A stretch of 32,943 nt of DNA from DASRVA01 sp050732935 (lineage in GTDB: Bacteria; Gemmatimonadota; Gemmatimonadetes; JACCXV01; JAHWKZ01). The stretch spans positions 1 to 32,943 of the forward strand of contig JBOHRW010000227.1 of the NCBI GenBank assembly GCA_050732935.1, read 5' to 3'. Made by a program: the position numbers and the translations under genes. The notes under the pieces are model-generated. The model did not search any database. It saw only the letters and a program-made list of their open reading frames with translations, and was not told the origin of the DNA. The first letter of the stretch is position 1. Each line of letters opens with the position of its first letter. Shown here one piece after another: positions 1 through 8,355 of this stretch.

Positions 1-601
1 ACATAGGACGTGCTGATCCGCTTCGGATCAGGGTTCCCCTGGATCGTCTCAACGTCGATCCCGATGCACTTTGCCGGACTGTACCGCTTCTGCGGCTCCG
101 GGTCGGTCCCGTAAATCTTCTCGAGCATGGCGTAATCCACGCCCGCCCCGAAGGCATCCTCGACGGCGTTCAGGTACATCGAGTGCCCGTCGGTCGTGAT
201 CTGCGCCCGGCTGGCGAGCCGGGAGGCCAAGTCCTGCATAAGTCGGTCGCCGTCCCCACGTCCCGCGACCCAACCCGCCACGTCGGGACGAGCTTCGAGT
301 CGGCGCAGATCGCCGTGAACGTCCAAACGTCGCCATAACCAAAGGTCCGCTTGTACTCGTCGCGCAGGTTCTTCTGCTTGGCGTAGCAGAATGACCATAT
401 CTCGTCGCATTCCAGCACGTTGCAGGACAGGTCCCGGAACTTTTCGTCCTGGTACTCGGCGCAGACCGCCCCCAGGTCGCGGAGAAGTTTTAAAACCGTT
501 CCCTTGGCCGTGTCGGTCATTCGACAGGTGGCCCGGATCGAATTGCCCTCTACCAGGCTGGCGACGATCTGGCAGCGTTTCTCTTGGCTCAGCTTGTTCA
601 T
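1..601 (-). pseudogene. IS1-like DDE transposase, frameshifted and cut by the window edge
   Basis: Cut-and-paste or replicative transposase of the IS1 type. Residues 1-45 form an HTH-like N-terminus (MNKLSQEKRCQIVASLVEG). The first catalytic Asp lies in ECDEIWSF. About 120 residues in, the frame is lost near 240-241: the run that should read GAC TTn ATG CAG has one base too few. In the next frame the protein resumes with MQDLASRLASRAQITTDG, carrying the second Asp in TTDGHSMY, and continues out of the window. The break lies between two catalytic residues, not at the InsA/InsB junction where IS1 uses programmed frameshifting, so I read it as inactivation or an assembly error. I chose ATG 601 over ATG 607 because the -10 box directly abuts 607. 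The family call is from motif recognition. Confidence 0.8.
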
Positions 602-607
602 GTCCAT

Positions 608-636
608 ATTATACCTGACCGGTCAAGCATTGTCAA
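608..636 (-). promoter_or_regulatory. Perfect-consensus promoter of the IS1-like transposase
   Basis: On the minus strand, TTGACA (631-636) and TATAAT (608-613) are separated by exactly 17 bp. The -10 box ends 6 nt before ATG 601, so the mRNA would start at or next to the start codon. The spacer contains a perfect 10-bp palindrome, TGACCGGTCA (616-625), which is a possible operator. Confidence 0.75.
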
Positions 637-648
637 ATACAGGGCGGG

Positions 649-939
649 TTAGTCGTGTTCGTGGTTCTTCCAGCGCGCCTCGGCGGCTCGCTTCGCAATC
701 TCCCGTCGGCGCTTTTTGGTGAGCTTGCGAGCCCTTGCAGGGCCGCCCTTCAACCCTCCGCGTCGCCCGAGCATCCGAGCGGCGGCCTGTCGCTCCTCCT
801 CGGTCGGCTCCCGGTCATCCGCCGCCTCCGTCGCCTCGTCCACAATCCGACGAGCTATTACGTTCTCGTCCTCTACGTTCTCGTCCTCGTCGGCGGACTT
901 CCCCTTGGCGGGCTTCTTTTTGCTTTTCCGGTCAGGCAT
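649..939 (-). CDS. Small basic KGG/AARW-motif protein, function unknown
   Basis: A 96-residue protein. Residues 1-15 are Lys-rich (MPDRKSKKKPAKGKS), 16-50 are strongly acidic, and 58-91 carry the conserved-looking block GRRGGLKGGPARARKL followed by REIAKRAAEARW. This type of block recurs in small uncharacterised bacterial proteins and resembles nucleic-acid-binding tails. No enzyme motif is visible. I start at ATG 939, not the longer in-frame start at 1077, because a promoter-like -10 box lies 7 nt upstream of 939 and the longer N-terminus has no protein-like character. It lies 41 bp upstream of the transposase on the same strand. A DNA- or RNA-binding role is only an inference from charge. 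Confidence 0.6.
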   Translation of the reverse strand: MPDRKSKKKPAKGKSADEDENVEDENVIARRIVDEATEAADDREPTEEERQAAARMLGRRGGLKGGPARARKLTKKRRREIAKRAAEARWKNHEHD

Positions 940-946
940 ACGAAGG

Positions 947-975
947 ATTGTAGCACGGCGGGGACCTGACTGCAA
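947..975 (-). promoter_or_regulatory. Probable promoter of the KGG protein gene
   Basis: On the minus strand, TTGCAG (970-975) and TACAAT (947-952) are separated by 17 bp. The -10 box lies 7 nt from ATG 939. The -35 match is weak, but the -10 is five of six. The geometry repeats that of the transposase, hrcA and gltA promoters. Confidence 0.5.
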
Positions 976-1070
976 GATGTGACCTCGCCAGGTTTCCCCT
1001 CGTCGGCATCCCTCTTGCGCCGGCCCCGACTTGACAGGTATCCTCAAATGCCCCTCCAGCGGAGGCAGCC

Positions 1071-1310
1071 ATGGCACTTGAAAGAGAAAAGGAAACGTAC
1101 CGGGCGAAAAGGGCGGAACTGGAGCCGCACCAAGGAAAGTTTGTTTTAATCCATGGCGATACGGTCGTAGATGTCTTCGACACGTATGCGGACGCGATTC
1201 GCCACGGATACCGCCAGTTTGGCGCGAAAGATCCGTTCTTGGTCAAGCGAATCGAGATTCCCGAGACCGTCCAGACCATCACCCGACTTCTCAATCCGGC
1301 AATCTGTTAG
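1071..1310 (+). CDS. Small conserved-type protein (DUF5678-like), function unknown
   Basis: A 79-residue protein. The centre reads GKFVLIHGDTVVDVFDTYAD followed by AIRHGYRQFG. This resembles the DUF5678 pattern, in which a short strand-turn-strand unit is followed by an amphipathic helix (LIHGDTVVDVFDTYADAI). The N-terminal 20 residues are charged and helical. A clear Shine-Dalgarno GGAGG (1061-1065) precedes ATG 1071 by 5 nt. The next gene, a retropepsin-like protease, begins 13 bp downstream, and from memory such small proteins often precede it in environmental genomes. The pair probably forms one transcription unit. No catalytic residues can be identified, and the function is unknown. Confidence 0.65.
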   Translation: MALEREKETYRAKRAELEPHQGKFVLIHGDTVVDVFDTYADAIRHGYRQFGAKDPFLVKRIEIPETVQTITRLLNPAIC

Positions 1311-1323
1311 CGACGCTCGACCA

Positions 1324-1773
1324 TTGGCGCACTTCACGCTCCAAGTGGTCTCAGCGGGCCCGATCCTCACAGCGTATGTTGGTGTAAGCCAACAGCGAGC
1401 AGAAGCCCTCCAGGCGGCCGGGGAAGCCATCCCCAACGCAGTTCGTGTGCAAGCGCTTGTGGATACTGGGGCAAGCTGCACGTGCGTCGATTATTCCATT
1501 CTTAGTGCTTTGGATCTAAGCCCAACCGGGAGCGTGCCCGTCCACTCGCCGACAACGGGGGCTACTCCAGAGACTAAGGACCAGTATGATGCGAGCCTTC
1601 TCATCCCTGGCGCCCATGCCACACACGTACCCCTCATCTTGCAGACTATTCCCGTAGTTGCGGCAGAGCTGGTAGCTGTCCAAGGATTTGAGGTCTTAAT
1701 TGGACGGGACATTCTCCAAGACTGCGTGCTCGTCTATAACGGAACCAACGGTTGGTTCACTCTCGCCTTCTAA
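1324..1773 (+). CDS. Retropepsin-like aspartic protease (clan AA)
   Basis: A 149-residue protein with one aspartic-protease half-site: VDTGASCTCVDYSIL carries the D-T-G-A active-site loop near residue 47, and VLIGRDIL near residue 129 is the C-terminal element typical of retropepsins. A single D-T-G copy means the enzyme must act as a homodimer. No signal peptide or membrane segment is visible, so it is probably cytoplasmic. I chose TTG 1324 because the protein then begins MAHFTLQV, as I recall for relatives. The frame stays open upstream to 1171, but that part overlaps the preceding gene and has unlike composition. One line inside the gene counts 47% GC, far below the chromosomal core. The natural substrate is unknown. 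Confidence 0.75.
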   Translation: MAHFTLQVVSAGPILTAYVGVSQQRAEALQAAGEAIPNAVRVQALVDTGASCTCVDYSILSALDLSPTGSVPVHSPTTGATPETKDQYDASLLIPGAHATHVPLILQTIPVVAAELVAVQGFEVLIGRDILQDCVLVYNGTNGWFTLAF

Positions 1774-1875
1774 GAACCTTTCCGGCCCTATTTTTTCAAA
1801 CTGACCCACTACCCAACCCGGGGTACATTGCCGGAGGAGGAGGCTGCGACGGGTGTCGGACGGAATCCGAGGCGA

Positions 1876-2886
1876 TCAAGGGCTCGTCCTGAAGTGGTCC
1901 CACGAACGGGGCTCGAGCCGCCGCTCCCCCTTCCCGTCCACGACCCTCACCCCCTCGCCCTCGACGACCTCGCCGATCCGGGTGAGCGGGAGACCGAATT
2001 GCTCCGCGAAGGGCCCGGCGACGGGCTCCAGCGCGCCGGGAGCCGCGCACACGAGGAGCTCGAACTCCTCGCCACCGTGGAGCGCCCACGCCATGGGGTC
2101 TTCCCCTAGCGCCTCCGCGATCCTTCGCGCTCCGGCGTGGATCGGGATCGCCGCCGGCTCGAGTCGCAGGCAGACGCCGCTTCTGCCGGCGACGTGCGCC
2201 GCATCACCGGAGAGCCCGTCCGACAGATCGATGGCCGCCGAGATGGGTGCACGGCTCCGGAGCCAGCTCGCCTCCGCCACCCGCGGAACGGGACGCGCGA
2301 GACGGCGACGCGCGGGGTCGTCTCCTGCCAGCGGTTCGGTCTCGCGTGACAGCCAGGCCAGCGCCCCGGCCGGCCCGCCCAGCTCGCCGGTCAGCCAGAC
2401 CAGGTCCCCTGGTCGGGCCCCCGAGCGCCGGATCGGAGGTCCCGACGCGCAGCGCCCGAGGGCGGTCGTCACGAGATGGAGCGGCCCTTCCGAGCGAGCT
2501 AGATCGCCGCCGAGGACGGGACACCCGATACGCTCGGCCAGCGTCCCCATCCCGGCGTAGACCCTCTCCAGACGCTCGGCCCCCTCCCCGGTCACCACCG
2601 CGCTCACCAGCGCCCCGACCGGATCGGCCGCCATCGCGGCCAGGTCGCTCGCCGCCGCCGCCAGGGCGCGATGTCCGACCTCCTCGGGGTCGAGCCAGTC
2701 GAAGAGGAAGTGCACGCCCTCGACGTGAGCGTCGACGGTCCAAACCCAGCGGCCGTCGGTCCCGGGGACAACCGCCGCGTCGTCTCCGATCGCCGACCCG
2801 GAGACGCCCTCCGCTCCGCCCAGGGCCTCGACGAGGCGCGCGATGCGCTCGAACTCACCGGCTCGCGAAGCCGGATCGTCGGTCAT
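1876..2886 (-). CDS. thiL: Thiamine-monophosphate kinase
   Basis: ATP-dependent phosphorylation of thiamine monophosphate to thiamine diphosphate, the last step of thiamine biosynthesis, in the cytoplasm. The 336-residue length fits the PurM/AIR-synthase-fold family. Visible motifs are IGDDAAVV (33-40, Mg-ATP binding), VDAHVEGVHF (about 50-59), ASDLAAMAA, LGGDLARS, IDLSDGLSGD and HGGEEFELL. The start is ATG 2886, which overlaps the stop of the upstream lipoprotein gene as ATGA, so the two are probably translationally coupled. It is the last gene of a run from hrcA. The lipoprotein partner gives no hint of a shared pathway. Confidence 0.93.
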   Translation of the reverse strand: MTDDPASRAGEFERIARLVEALGGAEGVSGSAIGDDAAVVPGTDGRWVWTVDAHVEGVHFLFDWLDPEEVGHRALAAAASDLAAMAADPVGALVSAVVTGEGAERLERVYAGMGTLAERIGCPVLGGDLARSEGPLHLVTTALGRCASGPPIRRSGARPGDLVWLTGELGGPAGALAWLSRETEPLAGDDPARRRLARPVPRVAEASWLRSRAPISAAIDLSDGLSGDAAHVAGRSGVCLRLEPAAIPIHAGARRIAEALGEDPMAWALHGGEEFELLVCAAPGALEPVAGPFAEQFGLPLTRIGEVVEGEGVRVVDGKGERRLEPRSWDHFRTSP

Positions 2887-4514
2887 CGGCCGGCGTCCCG
2901 CCAGCCGAAGCGCGTGACGCCCGTCGGCGTCGAGGCCCAGATCGCGCCCGGTTCGGCGAGGAGGTGCAGGACCGGGCCTTCCGCCAGCCCGTCCTCGGGG
3001 CCGTACCGCTCCCACTCACCGGACACCGGCCGATAGCGGAGAAGCCCCGTCCGCGTGCCGATCCAGAGCTGCTCGCCGTCGGCGGCGAGGCTGAGCGGGG
3101 GCTCGGTCAGCCGTCCGCCGGCGAGGATCCGCTGTGGCTCCCCTCCGCCGAGTGGCCAGATCTCGAGTCCGGTCCCCGTGCCCACCGCCAGGAGATCTCC
3201 CAGACGGGCGAGGGCACGCACGTCGCCGCTCAGCGAGGGGAGCCGCCCGAACGAGTCAGCCGGTGTCGCTCCCGCTCGGCGCACCCCCTTCCACAACCCC
3301 GCCTCGGTCCCCACGAACACGGTGTCCCGCATGGCGTGGAGCGCGGTCACCGCCCGGCCCCGGAGATGGACGACCTCGCCCCGCCCGGTGGCCGGGTCGA
3401 AAGCCACCAGCCCCGAGGTGGTGCCGACCCAGAGCCGGTCGCGATCGATCGCCAGGCCCGTCACCGCGCCGAGCGAAGGCTCGGCGCTCCAGCCCCAGGT
3501 CGTCCAGGTGTCCCCCACGCGTTGCGTGAGCCCGTGGTCCGAGCCCATGTACAGGGTGTCGCCCACCGCGAGCAGGCAATGCGCGACCGCCGTCGGCAGG
3601 CCCGGCGTAATGCCCGGCAAGACGTACGACCAGTGCCCGGTCGAGTCGGCCATCGCCATCGCCGCCGGAGCGGTCCCGTCGCCCCGTGCGGGACCCGGAC
3701 CCGCGGCGAACCACGTGCCGTCCGAGGTACGGGCGAGGGGTCCACCCGAAGCTCCGGCGAGACCGAAGTAGAGGGCCTCCCAGTCGGCGCGCGCGCGGCC
3801 CCAACGCCGCCCGTTGTCTCCCCACGTTCCCACGTAGAAGTCGCCACGCAGGTCGCGCACGACCCGCGTCAGCCGGAACACCTCCGAAGGATGCGCCGGG
3901 CTCCTCACGTAAAGGGGATCCATCCAGGGCACCGAGGTCGGGTCGAGGTCCCGGGCGTCGACGGCGCCCGACGCCCCCGAGGGCGGCGGGTCCGACCGCT
4001 CGAACACCGGCGAGCCCCCGCGCCCGCGCCACCAGCCTCCGGCCACGAACGCGTAAACGGATCCGTCGCGTGGATCGATCGCCAGCTCGAGGACCGCGGA
4101 CGGAGGCGGTCCCCACGCTCGCTCGACCGTCCCGTCGAAAGCCAGGTGCGCCAGACCCCGACGGGTGCCGATCCAGAGGTCCTCGCCAACCGGATCGACG
4201 GCCAGGGCGGTCACCCGGTCGTCGGGCAGACCGTCCGCGGCGGTGACCGGCGACAGCCAGCGGTCGCGCAGGGTGTCGAGGCGCTCGACGCCGGCCGTGG
4301 ACCCGAAATAGGCCGTCGTCTGGCTGGCCGCCACCGTGGCCACGTAGCGGAAGTCGCCGAAGGTTATCCAGTCGTCGGGCTCGAACCGGGCGACGCTCCG
4401 CTCGGAGCGGGGCTCGCTTCCGAGGCCCCCCGCGTCCCCGGTTCGCCCTGACCCCTGGGTGCAGCCGGCCACGCCGGCCGCCACCAGGGCGGCCAGGGCG
4501 GTAAGCCGGCGCAT
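2883..4514 (-). CDS. Lipoprotein with two-component-regulator-type beta-propeller repeats
   Basis: A 543-residue secreted lipoprotein. The signal peptide MRRLTALAALVAAGVAGC ends in the lipobox VAGC with Cys18 as the lipidation site. The rest is built of repeated strands of the type LWIGTRRGLAHL, VFVGTEAGLW, LAVGTGTGLEIW and LWIGTRTGLLRY, the Reg_prop pattern of sensor-histidine-kinase propellers, here without any kinase, HTH or membrane domain. It therefore probably works as a binding or scaffold propeller anchored in an outer or periplasmic membrane leaflet. I start at 4514 and not further upstream because the lipoprotein signal is complete there. It starts 8 bp after nnr ends and overlaps thiL by 4 bp. 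The ligand is unknown. Confidence 0.8.
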   Translation of the reverse strand: MRRLTALAALVAAGVAGCTQGSGRTGDAGGLGSEPRSERSVARFEPDDWITFGDFRYVATVAASQTTAYFGSTAGVERLDTLRDRWLSPVTAADGLPDDRVTALAVDPVGEDLWIGTRRGLAHLAFDGTVERAWGPPPSAVLELAIDPRDGSVYAFVAGGWWRGRGGSPVFERSDPPPSGASGAVDARDLDPTSVPWMDPLYVRSPAHPSEVFRLTRVVRDLRGDFYVGTWGDNGRRWGRARADWEALYFGLAGASGGPLARTSDGTWFAAGPGPARGDGTAPAAMAMADSTGHWSYVLPGITPGLPTAVAHCLLAVGDTLYMGSDHGLTQRVGDTWTTWGWSAEPSLGAVTGLAIDRDRLWVGTTSGLVAFDPATGRGEVVHLRGRAVTALHAMRDTVFVGTEAGLWKGVRRAGATPADSFGRLPSLSGDVRALARLGDLLAVGTGTGLEIWPLGGGEPQRILAGGRLTEPPLSLAADGEQLWIGTRTGLLRYRPVSGEWERYGPEDGLAEGPVLHLLAEPGAIWASTPTGVTRFGWRDAGR

Positions 4515-4522
4515 CGTCCTCC

Positions 4523-6145
4523 TCACGCTCGCTCTCCGGTGGCCGTCAGCAGCTCGGCGTAGCGGTGGTCGAGGCGATCGAGCAGGCCGGCGCCGCGACC
4601 GGCCGACACCTCGCGGATCGCGAGCGGGACGTAGCGCAGCAGATCGCTCGGCACGAGGCCGCGCTCGCCCAGGTCGAGGGCCGCCCAGTCGGCGGCCAGG
4701 CCGTGCAGGAGCGGAGCCGCCCGGTCGGCCAGCGCGGCCGGGGCGCCCTGAGCGAGCAGGCTTCCCAGGACCCCCGTCAGGACGTCGCCGCTGCCGCCGG
4801 TGGCGAGACCGGGGTTCCCGGTCAGGTTGAGGCAGGCCTCCCCGTCGGGACCGGCGATCACCGTCGGCGACCCCTTCAGGATGACCCGGCAAGCGTGCTG
4901 GCGGGCGGCGTAACGGGCGGCGTCCACCCGGCCGGCATCCACCTCGAAGGCGTCGCGGCCAAACCATCGGCCGAGCTCGCCGGGATGGGGCGTGAGGATG
5001 GTGGCGGGATCGCGCCGGACCGGACGGGGGTCCCTGGCGAGCACGTTCAGCCCGTCGGCGTCCACGACCACCGGCAGGGGGGCGGCGAGCGCGGCTTCGA
5101 CGAGCTCGCGGACGTGGCGCCCGGTGGTCAGACCCGGTCCCACCGCCACCGCGTCCGCGTCTTCGACCGCGCGTGCAACCAGGTCGACCGACCGCGTGGC
5201 GAGCGCGCCCGCCTTCGTCACCGGCAGGGCGACCACGATCGCCTCGGGCACCTGCGCCAGCAGGAACTCGGACACCGGGGCCGGGGTCGCCACGACGCAC
5301 AGCCCGGCACCCGACCGCAGGGCGGCCGCCGCGGTGAGCACGACCGCCCCCCGGAAGCGCTCCGAGCCGGCCACGACCAGCAGGCGGCCGGCGTCCCCCT
5401 TGTGATCATCGTGCCGGCGTGGCGGGAGCGCCCGGCGCGCCGACTCGAGCGTGGTCCAGCACAGCGGCGTCGGCCCGGCCGCCTCGAGGGCCGCCGGGGG
5501 GTAGCCCAGCGGAACGGCCACCAGCCGGCCCACGTGGGCGGGACCGTCCGCCAGCAGGAGCCCGGGCTTGGGAAATCCGTAGGTGACGGTCACGGTCGCC
5601 CGGCAGGCGACCCCTCGGACTTGCCCGGTGGCACCGTCCAGCCCCGAGGGCGTGTCCACCGCCACGACCGGAACGCTTCCCGCCTGAACGGCTAGGATCG
5701 CCGAGCGCATGGGCTCGCGGACGTCGCCCTTCAAACCTGTGCCGAGGAGGGCGTCGACCAGAACGGTGGCGTCGGTGGGATCGAGCGGGTCCCCCGCCTC
5801 GCGGATCATCCGCCGTGGGAGGCCCATCGGCTCGATCAGCGTCCACTGGAGAGCGGCATCACCGGAGAGCCGATCGGGATCGAGGAACAGGCGAAGCTCC
5901 ACCGCCCAGCCGGCTTCGACGAGATAACGCGCCACGACGAGCCCGTCGCCGCCGTTGTTCCCGCCCCCCACGAGGATCCCGGCGCGGCCGGGTCGGGGCC
6001 AGCGGCGGCGGATCTCGCGGGCCGTCTCGCGCCCCGCGCTCTCCATGAGCGCGGCGCCCGGGAGCCCGGCCACGGTGGCCGCGCGGTCGACGGCCGCCAT
6101 CGCCCCGGGATCGAGGCAGAGCGGGGGGCCGGCGAAGGATTTCAC
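4523..6145 (-). CDS. nnr: Bifunctional NAD(P)H-hydrate epimerase / ADP-dependent dehydratase
   Basis: Repairs damaged NAD(P)H: the N-terminal domain epimerises R- and S-NAD(P)HX, and the C-terminal domain dehydrates S-NAD(P)HX back to NAD(P)H using ADP. The 540-residue length fits the fused YjeF/Nnr form. The N-terminal domain shows MESAGRE (34-40) and GGGNNGGDGLVVARYL (60-75), and VDTPSGLDG follows. The C-terminal ribokinase-like domain shows KGDAGRLLVVAGS, ILTPHPGE, LKGSPTVI and NPGLATGGSGDVLTG with the catalytic GSGD. It lies 13 bp downstream of dnaJ and 8 bp upstream of the propeller lipoprotein, so it is part of the same minus-strand unit. Both active sites look intact. Confidence 0.93.
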   Translation of the reverse strand: MKSFAGPPLCLDPGAMAAVDRAATVAGLPGAALMESAGRETAREIRRRWPRPGRAGILVGGGNNGGDGLVVARYLVEAGWAVELRLFLDPDRLSGDAALQWTLIEPMGLPRRMIREAGDPLDPTDATVLVDALLGTGLKGDVREPMRSAILAVQAGSVPVVAVDTPSGLDGATGQVRGVACRATVTVTYGFPKPGLLLADGPAHVGRLVAVPLGYPPAALEAAGPTPLCWTTLESARRALPPRRHDDHKGDAGRLLVVAGSERFRGAVVLTAAAALRSGAGLCVVATPAPVSEFLLAQVPEAIVVALPVTKAGALATRSVDLVARAVEDADAVAVGPGLTTGRHVRELVEAALAAPLPVVVDADGLNVLARDPRPVRRDPATILTPHPGELGRWFGRDAFEVDAGRVDAARYAARQHACRVILKGSPTVIAGPDGEACLNLTGNPGLATGGSGDVLTGVLGSLLAQGAPAALADRAAPLLHGLAADWAALDLGERGLVPSDLLRYVPLAIREVSAGRGAGLLDRLDHRYAELLTATGERA

Positions 6146-6158
6146 CGGCGGGCGAGCC

Positions 6159-7292
6159 TCACGTCGTGAACGCTTCCTTCACCTTGCGCCAGAAGCCGCC
6201 TTCCTCCCCGGGCGGAGCCAGGTTCTCGGACTCCTGGAGCTCCTCGATCCGCGCGCGCTCGTCCACGGTGAGTCGCTTCGGGACCCACACCTTCACCCGG
6301 ACGAGCTGGTCGCCGCGGCCTTCCGACTCCAGCCTCGGCAGCCCCATGCCCTGTAGCGCCAGCACGCTCCCCGTCTGCGTTCCGGGCGGGATCTCCAGCA
6401 TCGCCGCGCCGTGCAGCGTGGGCACCTCCACCTCGGCTCCGAGGGCCGCCTGCGGAAAGGAGATCGACATGTCGAGCACGATCTCGTCGCCCTGACGCTC
6501 GAACCGCTCGTGAGGCTTCACCTCGAGGACGACCAGCAGATCCCCCGCCGGGCCGCCGCGGGGGCCCGCGTTCCCCTCGCCGCGCAGTGTCAGGTAGTTG
6601 CCGGTCTCGACTCCGGCCGGTATGCGCACCTTGATGCGCCGGTCACGGCGCCGCCGTCCCTCGCCCCCGCACTCGGGGCATGGGTCGGAGATGACCGTAC
6701 CCTCGCCGTGGCAGGCCGGACAGGGCTGGATGCTCACGAACTGACCGAAGATCGAGCGCTGCGTACGCTTGACCTCGCCCCGCCCGCCGCATTCGCGGCA
6801 CGGGACCGGAGTACCGCCCACGCTGCCGCTTCCCCCGCATCGTTCGCAGGCCTGGAGCAGGTGAGCGCGGATCGTCTTCTCGACTCCGGTGGCGACCTCC
6901 TCGAGCGTGACGCGCATCCGCATCTGAGCGTCGCTGCCCCGCAAGGGGCCCCGGCTGCGCGGGCCTCGTCCGCGACCGAAGAGATCGTCGAACCCGCCGA
7001 AGTCCCGCATGAAGGCTCGCAGGGCGTCGGCCAGATCGAAGTCGAACGGCCCCGCCCCCGGTCCCGACCGCACGCCGGCGTGACCGAACCGGTCATAGCG
7101 TGCGCGGCTGCCCGGATCACGCAGCACGGCGTACGCCTCGCTGGCCTCCTTGAAGCGCTCCCCCGCCTCGGGATCATCGGGGTTGCGATCCGGGTGGTCA
7201 CGCATGGCGAGTCCACGGTAGGCGCGCTTGATCTCGTCGGCGTCGGCGCCGCGGCCGACCCCCAGCACCTCGTAGTAGTCGCGTTTCGTCAT
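6159..7292 (-). CDS. dnaJ: Chaperone protein DnaJ
   Basis: Hsp40 co-chaperone that stimulates the DnaK ATPase and binds unfolded proteins. The 377-residue length is typical of full type I DnaJ. The J domain is at 1-70 with HPD at 33-35, followed by a short Gly/Phe-rich linker (about 71-116). The zinc-binding domain has all four CxxCxGxG repeats, starting at Cys149, Cys165, Cys191 and Cys205. The C-terminal substrate-binding domain contains the usual GDLLVVLEVKPHERFERQG. The gene lies 13 bp downstream of hrcA, giving the classic hrcA-dnaJ heat-shock arrangement. grpE and dnaK are not in the window. Confidence 0.96.
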   Translation of the reverse strand: MTKRDYYEVLGVGRGADADEIKRAYRGLAMRDHPDRNPDDPEAGERFKEASEAYAVLRDPGSRARYDRFGHAGVRSGPGAGPFDFDLADALRAFMRDFGGFDDLFGRGRGPRSRGPLRGSDAQMRMRVTLEEVATGVEKTIRAHLLQACERCGGSGSVGGTPVPCRECGGRGEVKRTQRSIFGQFVSIQPCPACHGEGTVISDPCPECGGEGRRRRDRRIKVRIPAGVETGNYLTLRGEGNAGPRGGPAGDLLVVLEVKPHERFERQGDEIVLDMSISFPQAALGAEVEVPTLHGAAMLEIPPGTQTGSVLALQGMGLPRLESEGRGDQLVRVKVWVPKRLTVDERARIEELQESENLAPPGEEGGFWRKVKEAFTT

Positions 7293-7305
7293 GGATACCG
7301 CCGGA

Positions 7306-8349
7306 TCACGAAGCGGGTCGCGAGACCGTGGACAAGAGCCGTGCGGTGTACTGGACCAGCGCCACCACCCGCTCGTAGGGCATGCGCGTCGGGCCGATCA
7401 CGCCGATCGTCCCGCGCACGGCACCGACCTCGTAGTGCGTCGTCACCAGGCTGAAATCCAGCAGTGGGGGCTGGCTGTGCTCGTCCCCGATCGAGATCAC
7501 CATCCCCCGGGCACGACGCAGGTGGAGGGCTTCGGCGAGCAGGTCCCGACGCTCGGTGAGCTCGAGGAGGTTCCGCAGGTTCTCCCGGTTGGAAAACTCG
7601 GGTTGGGTGGCCAGGCTCGAGGCCGGCCCCAGGATGACGTCCTCCCCCGCCGGCGGGGGTGCGAAGGCGGTGTCGGCCTGCTCGAGGAAGATGTTGAGCA
7701 GCTCGGCGTGCTCGGCAGGGGGATCGCCCAGCCGGACGCGGTACGTCTCACGCACCTCTCGGAGGGAGAGACCGGCCAGCCGCTCGTTGAGGAGCGAGGC
7801 CACCGCGCCGAGCTCCGACTCGGCGATCTCGACCGGCGTCTCCACGAAGATCGTCCTCACCGGCCCCGAGGCGATCGCGATGACGATGAGGATCCGCTCG
7901 CTGGAGAGCGCGACGAGCTCGATCCGCTCGAGGACTCCCGTGGCCGTGCTCGGGCCGAGACCGATCCCGAGCTCGCTGGTCACCACCGACAACGCCTGGA
8001 TGGCGCGACGCAGGATCTCGTCTCCGGGGCCCGTTCCGCCGACGCTCTCCTCGAGCCGCCGGACCTCCTCGGGCGAGACGCTCTTGATCTGCATCAGGCT
8101 CCGCACGTAATACCGATAGGCCTTGTCGGTCGGAACGCGTCCGGCGCTCGGATGAGGCTGGGTCAGGTAGCCGCGCTGGGTCAGGTCGCTCATGGTGTTC
8201 CGGATGGTGGCCGGGCTCAGGCCCATGTCGTTCTTCCGTGCCACCGTCCGGGACGCCGTCGGCTCGGCGGTCTCCACGAAGTTGCGGATGACCGCCGCCA
8301 GGATGCGCTCCTCGCGCGGGCTCAGCTCGTATTCGTCCATCCTCGCCAC
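7306..8349 (-). CDS. hrcA: Heat-inducible transcription repressor HrcA
   Basis: Repressor of class I heat-shock genes through the CIRCE operator. The 347-residue length is typical. The N-terminal winged helix includes LSPATIRNTMSDLTQRGYL and the wing PHPSAGRVPTDKAYRYY. The GAF-like C-terminal domain includes IGPTRMPYERVVALVQY. Two starts are possible: GTG 8349 and ATG 8340. I prefer GTG 8349 because a promoter -10 box lies 6 nt upstream, matching other likely leaderless genes here, while a GAGG directly abuts ATG 8340 and is too close to serve it. I see no CIRCE inverted repeat (TTAGCACTC-N9-GAGTGCTAA) upstream or elsewhere in the window, so its own regulation is unclear. Confidence 0.95.
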   Translation of the reverse strand: MARMDEYELSPREERILAAVIRNFVETAEPTASRTVARKNDMGLSPATIRNTMSDLTQRGYLTQPHPSAGRVPTDKAYRYYVRSLMQIKSVSPEEVRRLEESVGGTGPGDEILRRAIQALSVVTSELGIGLGPSTATGVLERIELVALSSERILIVIAIASGPVRTIFVETPVEIAESELGAVASLLNERLAGLSLREVRETYRVRLGDPPAEHAELLNIFLEQADTAFAPPPAGEDVILGPASSLATQPEFSNRENLRNLLELTERRDLLAEALHLRRARGMVISIGDEHSQPPLLDFSLVTTHYEVGAVRGTIGVIGPTRMPYERVVALVQYTARLLSTVSRPAS

Positions 8350-8355
8350 CGTCGG

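Noticed and set aside
1031..1036. TTGACA before the small DUF5678-like gene
   Set aside because: No -10 hexamer at 16-18 bp. An alternative TTGCGC-N18-TATCCT (1015-1044) is too weak to list.
2247..4451. A long plus-strand open frame opposite thiL and the propeller lipoprotein
   Set aside because: Low-complexity Arg/Pro-rich translation, antisense to genes with clear motifs.
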